Source of the DNA: an uncultured Bacteroidales bacterium
Lineage (GTDB): Bacteria > Bacteroidota > Bacteroidia > Bacteroidales > Paludibacteraceae
Reading direction: 5' to 3'
DNA length: 60,550 nt
Assembly: GCA_900319035.1 (NCBI GenBank)
Contig: ONMU01000012.1
Coordinates: 1 to 60,550, forward strand
In this document: one piece after another, positions 9,201-17,459 of the stretch
How positions within the stretch are numbered: the stretch's first letter is position 1
Layout of the letters: every line of letters starts with the position of its first letter
Position numbers and translations under genes: made by a program
Notes under the pieces: model-generated
Databases searched by the model: none
What the model saw: only the letters and a program-made list of their open reading frames with translations
Told to the model about the DNA's origin: nothing

Positions 9201-9956
9201 GGATTGTTGGTGATGTCACGTCAAGCATTTCATGTGGGGCGTGTGCTGGAAACTGTGGAGATAGACGGAGATGCTGATCTGCAGCAGAAGGTAGAGTGTA
9301 TTGAGTTCTACTTGTATGAGCGTTTGGAGCATTATTTGAAGGACGAACATAATCATTTCCGAAAGGCTATTAATACGAAGCCGGAATTGATGATGGAAAT
9401 CATCTCTGCAATTTTTAAATCCAATGTAGAACCTGACGAGCCGATTACCGAAAGTGAGAGAGTCAATAATGAGTTTATGTGGCGAATAGCCTTTAATTTC
9501 TGGTATAAGTATGATGATGTGCCATGCACCAATGCAGATGGTATAATTGATGGTGCAATACTGAGAGAGTATCTGAAGCGCGTTGAAGAGATTGCAAAAG
9601 AAGTACACAGAGAGAATGTGCTGCCGATTGTTGTTGGAAAGATTTTAGGCAATTTCCCGGAAGATGAGGATTATCCAAGCCAATTGCTCTGTGATTTGGT
9701 GGAGGAGTATAGTGATGATGCAATTGATACCGAGATAGGGTGTGCGATTCATAATCGGAGAAGTTTCTCAACACGCTCTCCGTTCGCCGGAGGTACAGTG
9801 GAGCGGAACCATATTGAAACATTGCAAAAATATAGGGAAAGAGCTGTGCTGCGTTCACTGCGGTTTGTAAAGATATTGGATTCTGCGATTCGAGGTTTTG
9901 AGCGTTCTGCCAAACAAAATGACTATGAAGGGCAGATGAATAATTTTGAGTATTAA
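6273..9956 (+). CDS. Large STAND-like protein lacking a P-loop
   Basis: 1227 residues, not assigned to a named family. The N-terminus has a hydrophobic helix (ILGILASVVANNL, 4-16) and a helical domain to about 150. Residues about 170-330 alternate strands and helices (LTIMGG, ELVVIES, NVIVVEN, YVIITS, SVIYCVG) in a Rossmann/P-loop-like pattern, but there is no GxxxxGK[ST]; this looks like a degenerate NTPase-like domain. The remainder is all-helical, probably HEAT/TPR-like repeats. The C-terminus has NRRSFSTRSPFAGGT..ER, a conserved-looking module I associate with large proteins of defence islands (memory, low certainty). It has its own promoter and is followed closely by a HEPN-like gene, suggesting a sensor-effector pair. 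Confidence 0.7.
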   Translation: MEFILGILASVVANNLPTIRELVERNKTLQQRLDDCFKKAVERWSAPQELKQSTLLEPIRFTSKLKDYIEHPERGMHSLDKELMRLWVEAIMGDADCSTYILSIKDDLILAIQKDGFQNVLEHLEKMMQEQNEASHKINDLWRRGGKTVKQFWDEVSIFEKGEKQLPYLTIMGGRVSEAETIWKATEISELVVIESQSRLESKAFAAAAILNNGGHTDNVIVVENRDLYDQLVNGEMRYVIITSIVANHQLAVAKGHSVIYCVGPQDNYVDDHIVLPEIDRNVFISSLKESGLNDDEVKKLALDSAKDINILWRILGVVMTPPAWETDATIMKFIPVMLVGRWDEASDADRQLLKELSGSESYESYRRDINAIILADESPLKKIGTVFVVKSLYAMYKRYFRYVTDVDIERFLEYADVALEDVDKDAIAKMESQELQYWRANRMFSSDLRKGIVEGLALISIMQEDTGKDKTIERWLSAKLKEFDLQKYLSHRRNMQWIAEASPKAFLEFIENDIQKGSPILNEIFVIRPDRFGLTDTQIYYTELLFGLECIAWNEDYLPQVTQILLHLCAYKNDSNWDNRPSHSLERIYRFVMPCTCAPSGKRITILRSLQRRYPDAVHDVCLSWLKGLNSEVYFTTQNFRWRWSARRPDYYSKGVQRYPANDQLREMYEMMITNFEWREDNIVELLELSMHQYMTSLRKDIIDSVRARLEGIKGNDTICKELREEIYRHWECKDTWWSLKGENLQLYRDLLHDLTLQDVINANKHLFDDIYLNDPDSGIDYLTENSADKAMKYRAKIEEKIIKERGLDGIWELEKVAKSGAAVASGFAELTGDQYRAIVYERYCNGGLSEAFVKQYFSNLYYMNKDNKEAYASYIREMMEMNPDRIAVVMYAPGFYREYADMVESLSDTISLDYWQNVQRSGVYGSEDVPFIIDRLIRSKRYGDVLFFMSQKEVLAMMSSKQKVEALYAIFRTEGLLVMSRQAFHVGRVLETVEIDGDADLQQKVECIEFYLYERLEHYLKDEHNHFRKAINTKPELMMEIISAIFKSNVEPDEPITESERVNNEFMWRIAFNFWYKYDDVPCTNADGIIDGAILREYLKRVEEIAKEVHRENVLPIVVGKILGNFPEDEDYPSQLLCDLVEEYSDDAIDTEIGCAIHNRRSFSTRSPFAGGTVERNHIETLQKYRERAVLRSLRFVKILDSAIRGFERSAKQNDYEGQMNNFEY

Positions 9957-9992
9957 AAAGTGCAGCAGTGCATTATTGTAAGAGCAAGGCAT

Positions 9993-10607
9993 ATGATGGA
10001 AGTGAATCAACAATGGAAGAATTTCTTTGATAGAGATATATTGAGAGACAGCGTGAACATTATCGCGTTGTATATCACCATGTATGAGTTATTGGAAGAT
10101 ACACTTATTTCCCGCCCCAAGGATTTCTTTACTGTGCTTGAATACGATGAAAGAGCCAAGAAACAGTATGAAGAGCATGTGCTTTCTTTATATGATGTAT
10201 CGGCGTGTCCAGGGATAAATTCCAAGAATAAAGAGTTGATCGCTTCATTACTTTGGTTTAAGAAGATGGACGCGATTGACGATAATGATATTCAAACATT
10301 TGCCAATCTGCGGACAACACGAAATGAAGTGACACATCAAATGTTACATGCGATTGCCGAGGGTGGGAGTAAATATTTGATACAACTGATGGAATTATAT
10401 AAGTTGTTTTGTAAGATAGAACGGTGGTGGATTTTGGAGATTGAGGTTCCCATTGGTGAAGAGATTCCGTTAGATTGTGAGATAAAAGAGGAAGATGTGA
10501 TGTCCGGAAATATGATTATATTGAATGCGATGATTGATATTTTGGCGAACGATAGTAATGCTAATTATAAAGAGGTGTGTGAAGCAATCGGAGTACCAGT
10601 TAAGTAG
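9993..10607 (+). CDS. HEPN-like domain protein
   Basis: 204 residues from ATG 9993 (ATG 9996 is equally possible; a GTG at 9960 is less likely, being only three bases after the previous stop and lacking a signal). The protein is all-helical. LRTTRNEVTHQM (about residues 106-117 from this start) contains R-N-x3-H, fitting the Rx4-6H signature of HEPN domains, many of which are RNases or RNase-related dimers in toxin-antitoxin, Abi and CRISPR effectors. It lies 36 bases after the 1227-residue gene and shares its promoter, so it is probably its partner or effector. The motif is short, so the call is moderate. Confidence 0.55.
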   Translation: MMEVNQQWKNFFDRDILRDSVNIIALYITMYELLEDTLISRPKDFFTVLEYDERAKKQYEEHVLSLYDVSACPGINSKNKELIASLLWFKKMDAIDDNDIQTFANLRTTRNEVTHQMLHAIAEGGSKYLIQLMELYKLFCKIERWWILEIEVPIGEEIPLDCEIKEEDVMSGNMIILNAMIDILANDSNANYKEVCEAIGVPVK

Positions 10608-10663
10608 TATCAGAGGCTGGTTGTAGTGAATTATCGTTGTAAAACGAAGAAAAATCGCATTTT

Positions 10664-10707
10664 ATTCCCCATATGCTTGCATATGTGGGAATTTTTTTGT
10701 ACCTTTG
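10664..10707 (+). promoter_or_regulatory. Terminator hairpin fused to a promoter (second copy of this layout)
   Basis: Arms ATTCCCC/ATATGC (10664-10676) and GCATAT/GTGGGAAT (10679-10692, one bulged T at 10686) are followed by a T tract. TTG at 10677-10679 lies at the hairpin tip; 20 bases later is TACCTTTG at 10700-10707. The element ends the HEPN gene transcript and starts the aminotransferase transcript. Confidence 0.72.
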
Positions 10708-10728
10708 CACACCAAATTGTGAATATAC

Positions 10729-11850
10729 ATGAAAGTAGACTTTTTGTCCTTAAAGGACGTAACAAACATGCACGGAGAGGAAATCCGTGAGGCAGCGAGA
10801 CGAGTGATCGATAGCGGATGGTATCTGCAAGGCAAAGAGAATGAACTCTTTGAACAGCACTATGCCGACTATATCGGTACCAAGTATTGTATCGGTTGTG
10901 CCAATGGTTTGGATGCGCTTATATGGATCTGGCGTGCGTATATCGAGCTTGGTGTGATGCAGCCCGGTGATGAGGTGATCCTTCCGGCAAACACGTATAT
11001 TGCAACCCATCTGGGTATTACGGAGAACGGACTCGTACCGGTATGCGTGGAACCCGATCCGCGTACGTTAGAGATAGATGACAGCCTTATTGAGGCTGCT
11101 ATCACACCAAGAACGAAGGCTATCTGCATTGTGCATCTATACGGAAGATGCGCTTGTACGCAAAAAATCTTTGATTTATGCGAGAAGTATAACTTGAAAC
11201 TTGTTGAAGACAACGCTCAAGCGCATGGTTGCCGCTTTAACGATAAGAGAACCGGTTCGCTTGGTGATGCAGCAGGACATTCTTTCTATCCAGGTAAGAA
11301 CTTGGGTGCATTGGGTGATGCAGGAGCAGTGACGACGAATGATCCGGAACTGGCTGCTGCGGTGCGTGCTTTGGCGAACTATGGCTCACAGCGCAAGTAT
11401 GTGTTCAAATATGCGGGACGAAACAGCCGTTTGGACGAGATACAGGCTGCGATTTTGGACGTAAAACTAAAGTATTTAGACGAAGATATTGCAAAACGTC
11501 AAGAGGTTGCCGCGTACTACTACGACCATATATCCAATCCGCTAATAGAACTTCCGGTACGACTCGACGATGCGCAGAATGTGTATCATTTGTTCCCGAT
11601 CATTGTGAAGGATGGCAAACGCGATGCGCTACACGATTATCTTGCAGAGAAGGGGATTGGCACCGTCATCCATTATCCCATTGCGCCGCATAAGCAGGAG
11701 TGCTATGCGCGCGAGTCCTGGAACATCCCGCAGCTGTCGCTGCCCATCACCGAGTTCCTTGCCGATGCCGAACTCTCCCTGCCCATCAGTCCGTGCATGA
11801 CGAAGGAACAGATGGAGTGGGTGGTTGAGTGTATCAACAAATTTGAGTGA
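10729..11850 (+). CDS. DegT/DnrJ/EryC1/StrS-type sugar aminotransferase
   Basis: 373 residues, full length for the family. It probably transfers an amino group to a dTDP- or UDP-linked keto-sugar (FdtB/QdtB-like enzymes make 3-amino sugars). Visible signatures: [14 protein letters not shown] near residues 58-71, [14 protein letters not shown] near 83-96, VEDNAQAHG near 164-172, and [17 protein letters not shown] near 181-197, whose Lys is the expected PLP-binding residue. ANYGSQRKY and [10 protein letters not shown] follow as usual. Base composition is richer in G+C than the defence genes on either side, so it looks like part of the core glycan locus continued at wecB (25603). The exact sugar cannot be told. 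Confidence 0.88.
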   Translation: MKVDFLSLKDVTNMHGEEIREAARRVIDSGWYLQGKENELFEQHYADYIGTKYCIGCANGLDALIWIWRAYIELGVMQPGDEVILPANTYIATHLGITENGLVPVCVEPDPRTLEIDDSLIEAAITPRTKAICIVHLYGRCACTQKIFDLCEKYNLKLVEDNAQAHGCRFNDKRTGSLGDAAGHSFYPGKNLGALGDAGAVTTNDPELAAAVRALANYGSQRKYVFKYAGRNSRLDEIQAAILDVKLKYLDEDIAKRQEVAAYYYDHISNPLIELPVRLDDAQNVYHLFPIIVKDGKRDALHDYLAEKGIGTVIHYPIAPHKQECYARESWNIPQLSLPITEFLADAELSLPISPCMTKEQMEWVVECINKFE

Positions 11851-12272
11851 TGGTTTTCGCTTCGCTCTATATCGGTGACTCGCAGACCATGGCAGCCGAA
11901 GCAGGAGTCCTCGGAGTCCCCTTTGTGCGCTTCAACGACTTCGTTGGACGCATCGGTTACCTCCGCGAACTGGAAGATGTCTATGAACTCGGTTACGGAA
12001 TCCATGCCACGCCATTGGCTACCGATAGCCCCATCTATCGCAATGACGGATCGGCTCAACCGAGTGGAGTCGAGGAATTGTATAAGCGCGTAGAGCAACT
12101 CGTCTCCATGCCATCCGAAGAGCGCCGAGCCACTTTCCAATCCCGTCGTCAAAAGATGTTGTCCGAAAAGATCGATTGTGCTAAGTTCTTAACTTGGTTT
12201 ATTGAATCCTATCCGCAGAGCGCAGAGCAGACACGGAAGGCAGATATCTCCTTCTGGGATAGATTTAAATAA
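11851..12272 (+). pseudogene. 5'-truncated DUF354-family gene
   Basis: Directly after the aminotransferase stop, an open frame reads VFASLYIGDSQTMAAEAGVL, then VPFVRFNDFVG, and ends SFWDRFK. This is the C-terminal third of DUF354 proteins (WecB-like glycan enzymes of about 340-360 residues), where the segment normally sits as 'ASLFIGDSQTMAAEA'. The first two thirds are missing; a GTG at 11847 could start it, overlapping the aminotransferase stop, but no functional enzyme is expected. The clean junction points to a deletion fusing the two genes. The fragment itself is not frameshifted, so the event may be recent. Confidence 0.78.
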
Positions 12273-12382
12273 GCTTGTCATCCTTGGGCTTGTTCCTTTA
12301 AGGAATATATTAAATTATAAAATACGCTAAAAGGAACAAGCTGTCTCCAACAGCAACCCACAATGGCTTGGAAGCTGGGTAG
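12273..12382. other. Intergenic, long inverted repeat
   Basis: Arms GCTTGTTCCTTT (12289-12300) and AAAGGAACAAGC (12330-12341) enclose an A+T-rich loop of about 29 bases. No gene is visible. With the decayed remnant that follows, this looks like scar sequence at the left end of the defence block. Confidence 0.5.
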
Positions 12383-12567
12383 ATGTGTTTCTCGAGGGAT
12401 GTGGCATCGTTTATGCGGTATCTGGACGGAGCGAAGAGTGGGGAAGCAAGCATGGTACAGAGTCTTGCGACACAAGCCGAGATATTCGGGAAGCTGGATG
12501 AGTTTATATTTGGGAAGCGGTGAAGGCTGCGCTGAAGAATGCGGAGTTCTGGAGGAGTTTTAAATGA
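12383..12567 (+). pseudogene. Decayed gene remnant with one frameshift
   Basis: From ATG 12383 one frame reads protein-like sequence (ASFMRYLDGAKSGEASMVQS, then LDEFIFGK) to a TGA at 12521. A one-base shift near 12514 continues with EAVKAALKNAEFWRSFK and stops at 12565-12567, giving a coherent C-terminal end. A third frame is also open across this stretch, but its Trp/Cys/Arg-rich product looks spurious. I take this to be the 3' end of a lost gene of unknown family. There is no function to assign. Confidence 0.45.
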
Positions 12568-12609
12568 TATCCGTGATTATTGGAAGTGAAACTTTAAATA
12601 TTGAATATT

Positions 12610-13995
12610 ATGACAAATAAAGAACATTGGTTATTGTATTTTGAGGATAAGCGTTTTCGTCAAAAATCAGCGACAATCCCAAGTGATGGAAGAAATCCGT
12701 TTGAAAATGATTACGGACGATTGATTTCAAGTGCTCCAATTCGTCGATTACAGGATAAGACGCAAGTGTTTCCCCTGGATAAAAATGATTATATTAGAAC
12801 TCGTTTAACGCACTCATTAGAGGTTTCATATATAGCGAGTTCTTTAGGGCAGAGCATAGAAAAATTTCTAATTGAAGAAAAAGAGGATATTAGCCAGCAT
12901 AAACGCGGATATTTAAGTTCGTTGTTGAGAACATGTGGTTTGATTCATGATCTTGGTAATCCACCCTTTGGTCATTTTGGAGAAATTGCTATTCAAGACT
13001 ATTTCAAGAAATTTTTTGATGAAAATCCTAAAATTGCCAGGAAATTTTCAGCGCAGGAGCGAGCGGATTTTGAGAATTTTGATGGAAATATACAAACATT
13101 CAGAATATTGTCGAAACTATATTATTTCGGCGATGAGTTTGGTTATAATTTATCATATTCTGCTCTTGCAACCATCGTAAAATATCCATCAGATTCTATT
13201 AACGGCAACAAGGGTTCAAGTAGTCCTCAAATAGCTTGTAAGAAAGCGGGATATTTTGCTTCAGAAGAAAGCCACTATAATCAAATCAATGATTATTTAC
13301 AATTAAATCATCGTAGGCATCCTGCAACTTATTTATTAGAGGCAGCTGATGATATTGCATATAGTGCAGCAGACATTGAGGATGGCGTAAAGCAGGGGAT
13401 CATATCAATTGAAGATATCGAAGAATTATTTGATAAATATCTTACAGAGAATAAGAGCGAAATTCTTAATTACATTAAGTCGTTAAAGCAAGAGTATCCA
13501 GAAAGAGGAAAACTGCGTGATTCTATCATTGTGCAGAAGATTCGTATATTTACGCAGCGTATAATGATAAGTAGTGTGATTGACACATTTATTGCTAATT
13601 ATGAGACAATAATGAAAGGTGAAATCGAGGATGAGTTGATAAATATATCGAATGCAAAAGATGTACGTAAAGTATATAAGAAGATACAGTCGAAAATATT
13701 TATGAGCAAATCTATTCTAAAAAAAGAGATTGCAGGAAGAGAAGCTATAATGGGACTGCTGAATATCTTCGTAAATGCTGCATTAACAGATAATTTTAAG
13801 GAAGATGGTGGGAATACTTTGGAATGCAGATTATATAATTTAATATCACCTTCATATAGGTTGGTGTACGAACAATATGAGAAATATAATAACCCGTTAT
13901 ATTGTAAATTGCGGTTGGTTGTGGATTTTGTAGCAGGAATGACGGATTCTTATGCAGTAGATCTATATCAAGAACTTAAAGGAATCAAATTATGA
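12610..13995 (+). CDS. dGTPase-like HD-domain dNTP triphosphohydrolase
   Basis: 461 residues from ATG 12610 (a TTG at 12601 is not needed). The HD metal-binding set is visible: RTRLTHSLEV (His68), GLIHDLGNPPFGHFGE (His113-Asp114) and YLLEAADDIAYSAADIEDGV (Asp248). RRLQDKTQVFPL at 45-56 matches dGTPases. The family converts dNTPs to deoxynucleosides and triphosphate; defence members starve phages of dNTPs. Length is normal. The gene is clearly A+T-richer than core genes to the right, suggesting transfer. Its last bases overlap the start of a nucleotidyltransferase gene (ATGA), so the two are coupled. Housekeeping Dgt is not excluded, but the context argues for defence. Confidence 0.88.
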   Translation: MTNKEHWLLYFEDKRFRQKSATIPSDGRNPFENDYGRLISSAPIRRLQDKTQVFPLDKNDYIRTRLTHSLEVSYIASSLGQSIEKFLIEEKEDISQHKRGYLSSLLRTCGLIHDLGNPPFGHFGEIAIQDYFKKFFDENPKIARKFSAQERADFENFDGNIQTFRILSKLYYFGDEFGYNLSYSALATIVKYPSDSINGNKGSSSPQIACKKAGYFASEESHYNQINDYLQLNHRRHPATYLLEAADDIAYSAADIEDGVKQGIISIEDIEELFDKYLTENKSEILNYIKSLKQEYPERGKLRDSIIVQKIRIFTQRIMISSVIDTFIANYETIMKGEIEDELINISNAKDVRKVYKKIQSKIFMSKSILKKEIAGREAIMGLLNIFVNAALTDNFKEDGGNTLECRLYNLISPSYRLVYEQYEKYNNPLYCKLRLVVDFVAGMTDSYAVDLYQELKGIKL

Positions 13996-14795
13996 GTGCA
14001 TTAACTGCAAATAATGCAACTGTAAAATTTTTTAAAGAACAATTATTGAGGTTACTAAGAAGCAACTCTGAATTGTCTGCTACCATATACGAAGTCTTTA
14101 TTAATGGGGGCTATGCATATGTGGTAGGTGGTTATGTGCGTGATTTGTTAAATAATACGCAAAGTAGAGACGTTGATATAATTATTGATTTGCCTAAGGA
14201 TAAGTTTGAAAGAATAATAAATACATATTGTACGAATTATTCGATTAATAGACATGGTGGGATAAAAATTCATATTGGTGATTTTTCCGTTGATATGTGG
14301 CGTATAGACGATAATTGGGCATTCAAAAATGAGTTAGTTAATTATAATGAGAATAACGTGTTAGAGAGCATAGCGGCAGGTTGTTTTTACGACTATGATG
14401 CGTTAGTCGTAAATATGCTTTCTGGTGGCTATAATATCCACTATTATACAGATTGTATAAGAAAAAAACAATTGGCAATTCTTAGACAAAATCCGAATTA
14501 TTCAAATCTTAATCCAACAGTTGAAGCGAATATTTTACGTGCGTTTTATTTAAAAAAGACTCAAAATCTAGATTTTTCATCGAGTGTTTCAAATTACATT
14601 ATCAATAAGATGCCGACAATATCTTTGGATATAAAAGAATCTCTACAGAAGCTATTAGACATAAAAAAAGGATACCCCAAATATGAAATATTAACAATGG
14701 ATTATATAAAACAAGAATACAGTAAGTTGCTATATTCTAATAATCAAATAACGAATGAACACTATCTTCTTTCTTATGATTTTTTGTTGTCTTAG
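13992..14795 (+). CDS. Pol-beta-fold nucleotidyltransferase (CCA-transferase-like head)
   Basis: 267 residues. YAYVVGGYVRDLLNNTQSRD (residues 41-60) followed by VDIIID and FSVDMWR (Asp101) reproduces the GG...DxD...D catalytic core of poly(A) polymerase/CCA-adding enzyme heads (Asp60, Asp62, Asp101). A NLNPTVEANILRAFYL-like helix matches the RNA-binding neck (RAFYL instead of the usual RALRF). The protein is shorter than tRNA CCA enzymes (about 400 or more) and lacks their HD and tail regions, so it is not the housekeeping enzyme. It overlaps the dGTPase gene by four bases, implying a joint function: for example modifying an RNA or protein, with the HD enzyme consuming nucleotides. That is inference. 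Confidence 0.8.
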   Translation: MSALTANNATVKFFKEQLLRLLRSNSELSATIYEVFINGGYAYVVGGYVRDLLNNTQSRDVDIIIDLPKDKFERIINTYCTNYSINRHGGIKIHIGDFSVDMWRIDDNWAFKNELVNYNENNVLESIAAGCFYDYDALVVNMLSGGYNIHYYTDCIRKKQLAILRQNPNYSNLNPTVEANILRAFYLKKTQNLDFSSSVSNYIINKMPTISLDIKESLQKLLDIKKGYPKYEILTMDYIKQEYSKLLYSNNQITNEHYLLSYDFLLS

Positions 14796-14804
14796 ATTGT
14801 AGTG

Positions 14805-14823
14805 TTTGTATGTCTCATACAAA
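14805..14823 (+). repeat. Perfect 8-bp inverted repeat, possible operator or weak terminator
   Basis: TTTGTATG and CATACAAA flank TCT in the 85-base gap between the nucleotidyltransferase and the KAP gene. No T tract follows. TTTG of the left arm lies 20 bases before a weak TAATAGTG, so it could be part of the promoter of the operon that starts at 14881. Confidence 0.4.
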
Positions 14824-14880
14824 TTAATAATAGTGGCTGGGGTGGCACATGATTAGGAAAAATACCAAAAAATATGCAAA

Positions 14881-17442
14881 ATGAAGAAAAAAATAGGATT
14901 TTGGGCATTTGTGTGGCGTGAAATGAAAAAAGTGTCCGTGAAGGAGATTTTCTCATTCGTTATGGTCATCGTGGGGATATGTGCTGTTCTCTTCGCTATT
15001 GCGCCTCATATTGAAGCTTTTTTGAAAGATTGGTTGGTTAAGTGGGTGGAGCCTTTGGATGAATGGCCTGTGATAGCAGCAATTTATGTGGTTACGCTAT
15101 TGGGAATTGGAGCCTATCTGCATGAATATTTCAAAAATATTCGTCTTTCAGCTCATTGGTGGGGATTTTGGATTATAGTAACCATCATATACACATACTA
15201 TCGAGCAATCAATCAATCGGTATTCGAATTTTGGAATATAGGGTGGTGGGGATGGATGGATATCCTTTATGTAATAGATATGGTTATCGTAATGAGCGAT
15301 ATATCATATATTCTCCATGCATGGAAACAAGAGCGTGACGTTGCTGATTCGAGAAGTGAGCTACTGAGAGATGATGCAATAACAAAACGGAGCGAAGACC
15401 TATTAAGATACGCAGGTATAGCGGATGAGTTGAAAAGTAGAATTGATGAAGTGGATTTGAGTAATCGTGCATATAGCGTTGGTATAGCCGGAGAATGGGG
15501 AATTGGTAAGAGCTCATTGCTAAACTTATTCGCAAATAATGCAGAAGAGGATGGGCAGATTGTAGTCCGTTTTGCTCCGAGAAGTGCCAAAAATGTAGAC
15601 TTGATACAGGAAGAGTTTTTCTCGGTATTTACCCATGAGTTAAGAAAGTATAGTTTTATGGCCGATAGAATAATCGGTAAATATGCCTATGCATTGAACC
15701 TACATACCTCAACGAGATGGGTATATGCTATCTTAGACTGGTTCGAAAACTGGACTGCGGAATCAGAGCGTGAAAAGATAAATGCCATTGTCCGTTCAAT
15801 AGGAAAGCGAGTTTATGTGATAATTGAGGATTTGGACAGATTGACAGGAAAAGAGATATTAGAGGTGTTGAAACTGATAGATGCGAATGGCAACTTTTGT
15901 AATACAGTGTTTATTACTGCTTATGATAAAACATATGTGAACGGTGTGTTGCAGAGGGAGATTGATTATGAAGGGGCAAACAGAGATTTTACGGATAAGT
16001 ATTTCCAATACGAATGGCCGCTATTTAAACAGCAACCGATAGACATATACAGGTATTTGTACCAAAACATATATCTCTGGGTTATTCGGGAGTGTAAAGA
16101 TAAAGGTCTCACAGATTTGCAAGGTCAAATAGACCAAGAGTGGACACACGTGTATGGGAAATTGATAGACCATTTAGCGACGCTACGTCAGGCAAAACGT
16201 TATATCAATCTATTCCGGTCGTCTTATAGAAAAGTGATAAAGAATGTTGATTTTGCAGATTTTGTAGTGGTTACATTGATACGGTTCTTAGATATGGATG
16301 CATATCGAGATATTTATATGAAGAAATATCTGGCATTTGAGGGAAAAATATTTACAGACAGAAAAGCTTATCGGTTAGGGGATAAGTACAAGGAATATGC
16401 TGTATCAAAGAAAATACATAATTTATCATTCTTGGTAGAATCTCTATTTCCGAATGAAGGAAGTTATCGTCAATTTGATTCCCAATATAATAGAATCAAC
16501 CGAGCAGATGCCTTTGATAATTATTTTTTCAATGAGATAGAAGGAAAGTTGTATTATGAGGATATTAATCTCATGATGATTGAGGCGACACTAGATGACG
16601 CATTGGCGCGTTTTGATACCTATATTCATGTTGATAATCCACAACAACGTTTGGAGAGTATTCAAGAATTTTTGATGTTCCGTGATCCAAAATGGGTACA
16701 GTCGGAAGAGCGTTTGACGCGTTATGTATGCCTTGTGATTTATGCAGTTGAGAAGATCAACAATTTCTATATCTTATCAACTTTGAATGGGATCTTACTG
16801 CTGAGGAAAATGGAATCTTATGAAGGTATAATGAGTCGAGATGAATACAGGGAAGGAGTGATGAATGCTTTTGATATAATGCTGAAACATGCTCCGATAG
16901 CAGTCAATATGTATATGAGTACGCGTTTGAGAGATCGCTATGCAGAAAGAGAATCAGACGAACTAATATATATCGACCCCATTGAGTTTGACCAGTTGAT
17001 GGTAAGTGAATCGCAAAAACAATATGATTCTTTATGGGGGAACGTAAGATGGAGTGCATCCCAATCATTAAAGATGGCTGCAAGTATAGAGAGAGAGGGC
17101 GAGGGACAAAAGAAATTGAGGTTAAAACAACTGAAGACAATGGTGCTATTGCATCCGGATGATTATGCAAAAAGCATGATGCATTTTGATACCCAATCGT
17201 CGAACAAAACATACATGATAGTGAGTCTGTTGTTTATAGAACTGGTTATAGAAGCCATTGGAGAAAAGAGATTGAAGAAATGGATACAGAGTATGGTGAA
17301 TGAGGATATACGATATATTGTAGAAAGATTGTGTACAGAGAGGGTAAATGGCAATAGGGCTGCGTTGCGTATTGAACAATATGTTGAGAATCCTGAGCAG
17401 CACTTGGATTTGGTGGCAGAGTTGATGAAGAAAGTTAATTAA
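14881..17442 (+). CDS. KAP-family membrane P-loop NTPase
   Basis: 853 residues. Four hydrophobic segments (about 24-45, 63-80, 93-108, 126-146) precede the NTPase domain. Walker A is GEWGIGKS (204-211) and Walker B VYVIIEDLDR (311-320), with FAPRSAKN and FITAYD as in KAP NTPases; the intramembrane hairpins before or within the P-loop domain are a KAP hallmark. After residue about 400 comes a long helical region without recognised motif. KAP NTPases are predicted signalling ATPases at the membrane and recur in phage-defence loci. The gene is followed after 17 bases by the STAND gene and probably heads the five-gene operon to 23878. Confidence 0.85.
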   Translation: MKKKIGFWAFVWREMKKVSVKEIFSFVMVIVGICAVLFAIAPHIEAFLKDWLVKWVEPLDEWPVIAAIYVVTLLGIGAYLHEYFKNIRLSAHWWGFWIIVTIIYTYYRAINQSVFEFWNIGWWGWMDILYVIDMVIVMSDISYILHAWKQERDVADSRSELLRDDAITKRSEDLLRYAGIADELKSRIDEVDLSNRAYSVGIAGEWGIGKSSLLNLFANNAEEDGQIVVRFAPRSAKNVDLIQEEFFSVFTHELRKYSFMADRIIGKYAYALNLHTSTRWVYAILDWFENWTAESEREKINAIVRSIGKRVYVIIEDLDRLTGKEILEVLKLIDANGNFCNTVFITAYDKTYVNGVLQREIDYEGANRDFTDKYFQYEWPLFKQQPIDIYRYLYQNIYLWVIRECKDKGLTDLQGQIDQEWTHVYGKLIDHLATLRQAKRYINLFRSSYRKVIKNVDFADFVVVTLIRFLDMDAYRDIYMKKYLAFEGKIFTDRKAYRLGDKYKEYAVSKKIHNLSFLVESLFPNEGSYRQFDSQYNRINRADAFDNYFFNEIEGKLYYEDINLMMIEATLDDALARFDTYIHVDNPQQRLESIQEFLMFRDPKWVQSEERLTRYVCLVIYAVEKINNFYILSTLNGILLLRKMESYEGIMSRDEYREGVMNAFDIMLKHAPIAVNMYMSTRLRDRYAERESDELIYIDPIEFDQLMVSESQKQYDSLWGNVRWSASQSLKMAASIEREGEGQKKLRLKQLKTMVLLHPDDYAKSMMHFDTQSSNKTYMIVSLLFIELVIEAIGEKRLKKWIQSMVNEDIRYIVERLCTERVNGNRAALRIEQYVENPEQHLDLVAELMKKVN

Positions 17443-17459
17443 GAGAATATGATTGATGT

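Noticed and set aside
6273-9956. Active STAND or AAA ATPase
   Set aside because: No GxxxxGK[ST] motif occurs in any part of the 1227 residues; only the strand-helix pattern resembles an NTPase.
12363-12563. 66-codon open frame
   Set aside because: Its Trp/Arg/Cys-rich product is not protein-like; another frame of the same stretch, joined by one frameshift, gives coherent sequence and is taken as the remnant.
13992-14795. Housekeeping tRNA CCA-adding enzyme
   Set aside because: At 267 residues it lacks the body and tail of CCA enzymes and is coupled to a dGTPase-like gene in an accessory block.
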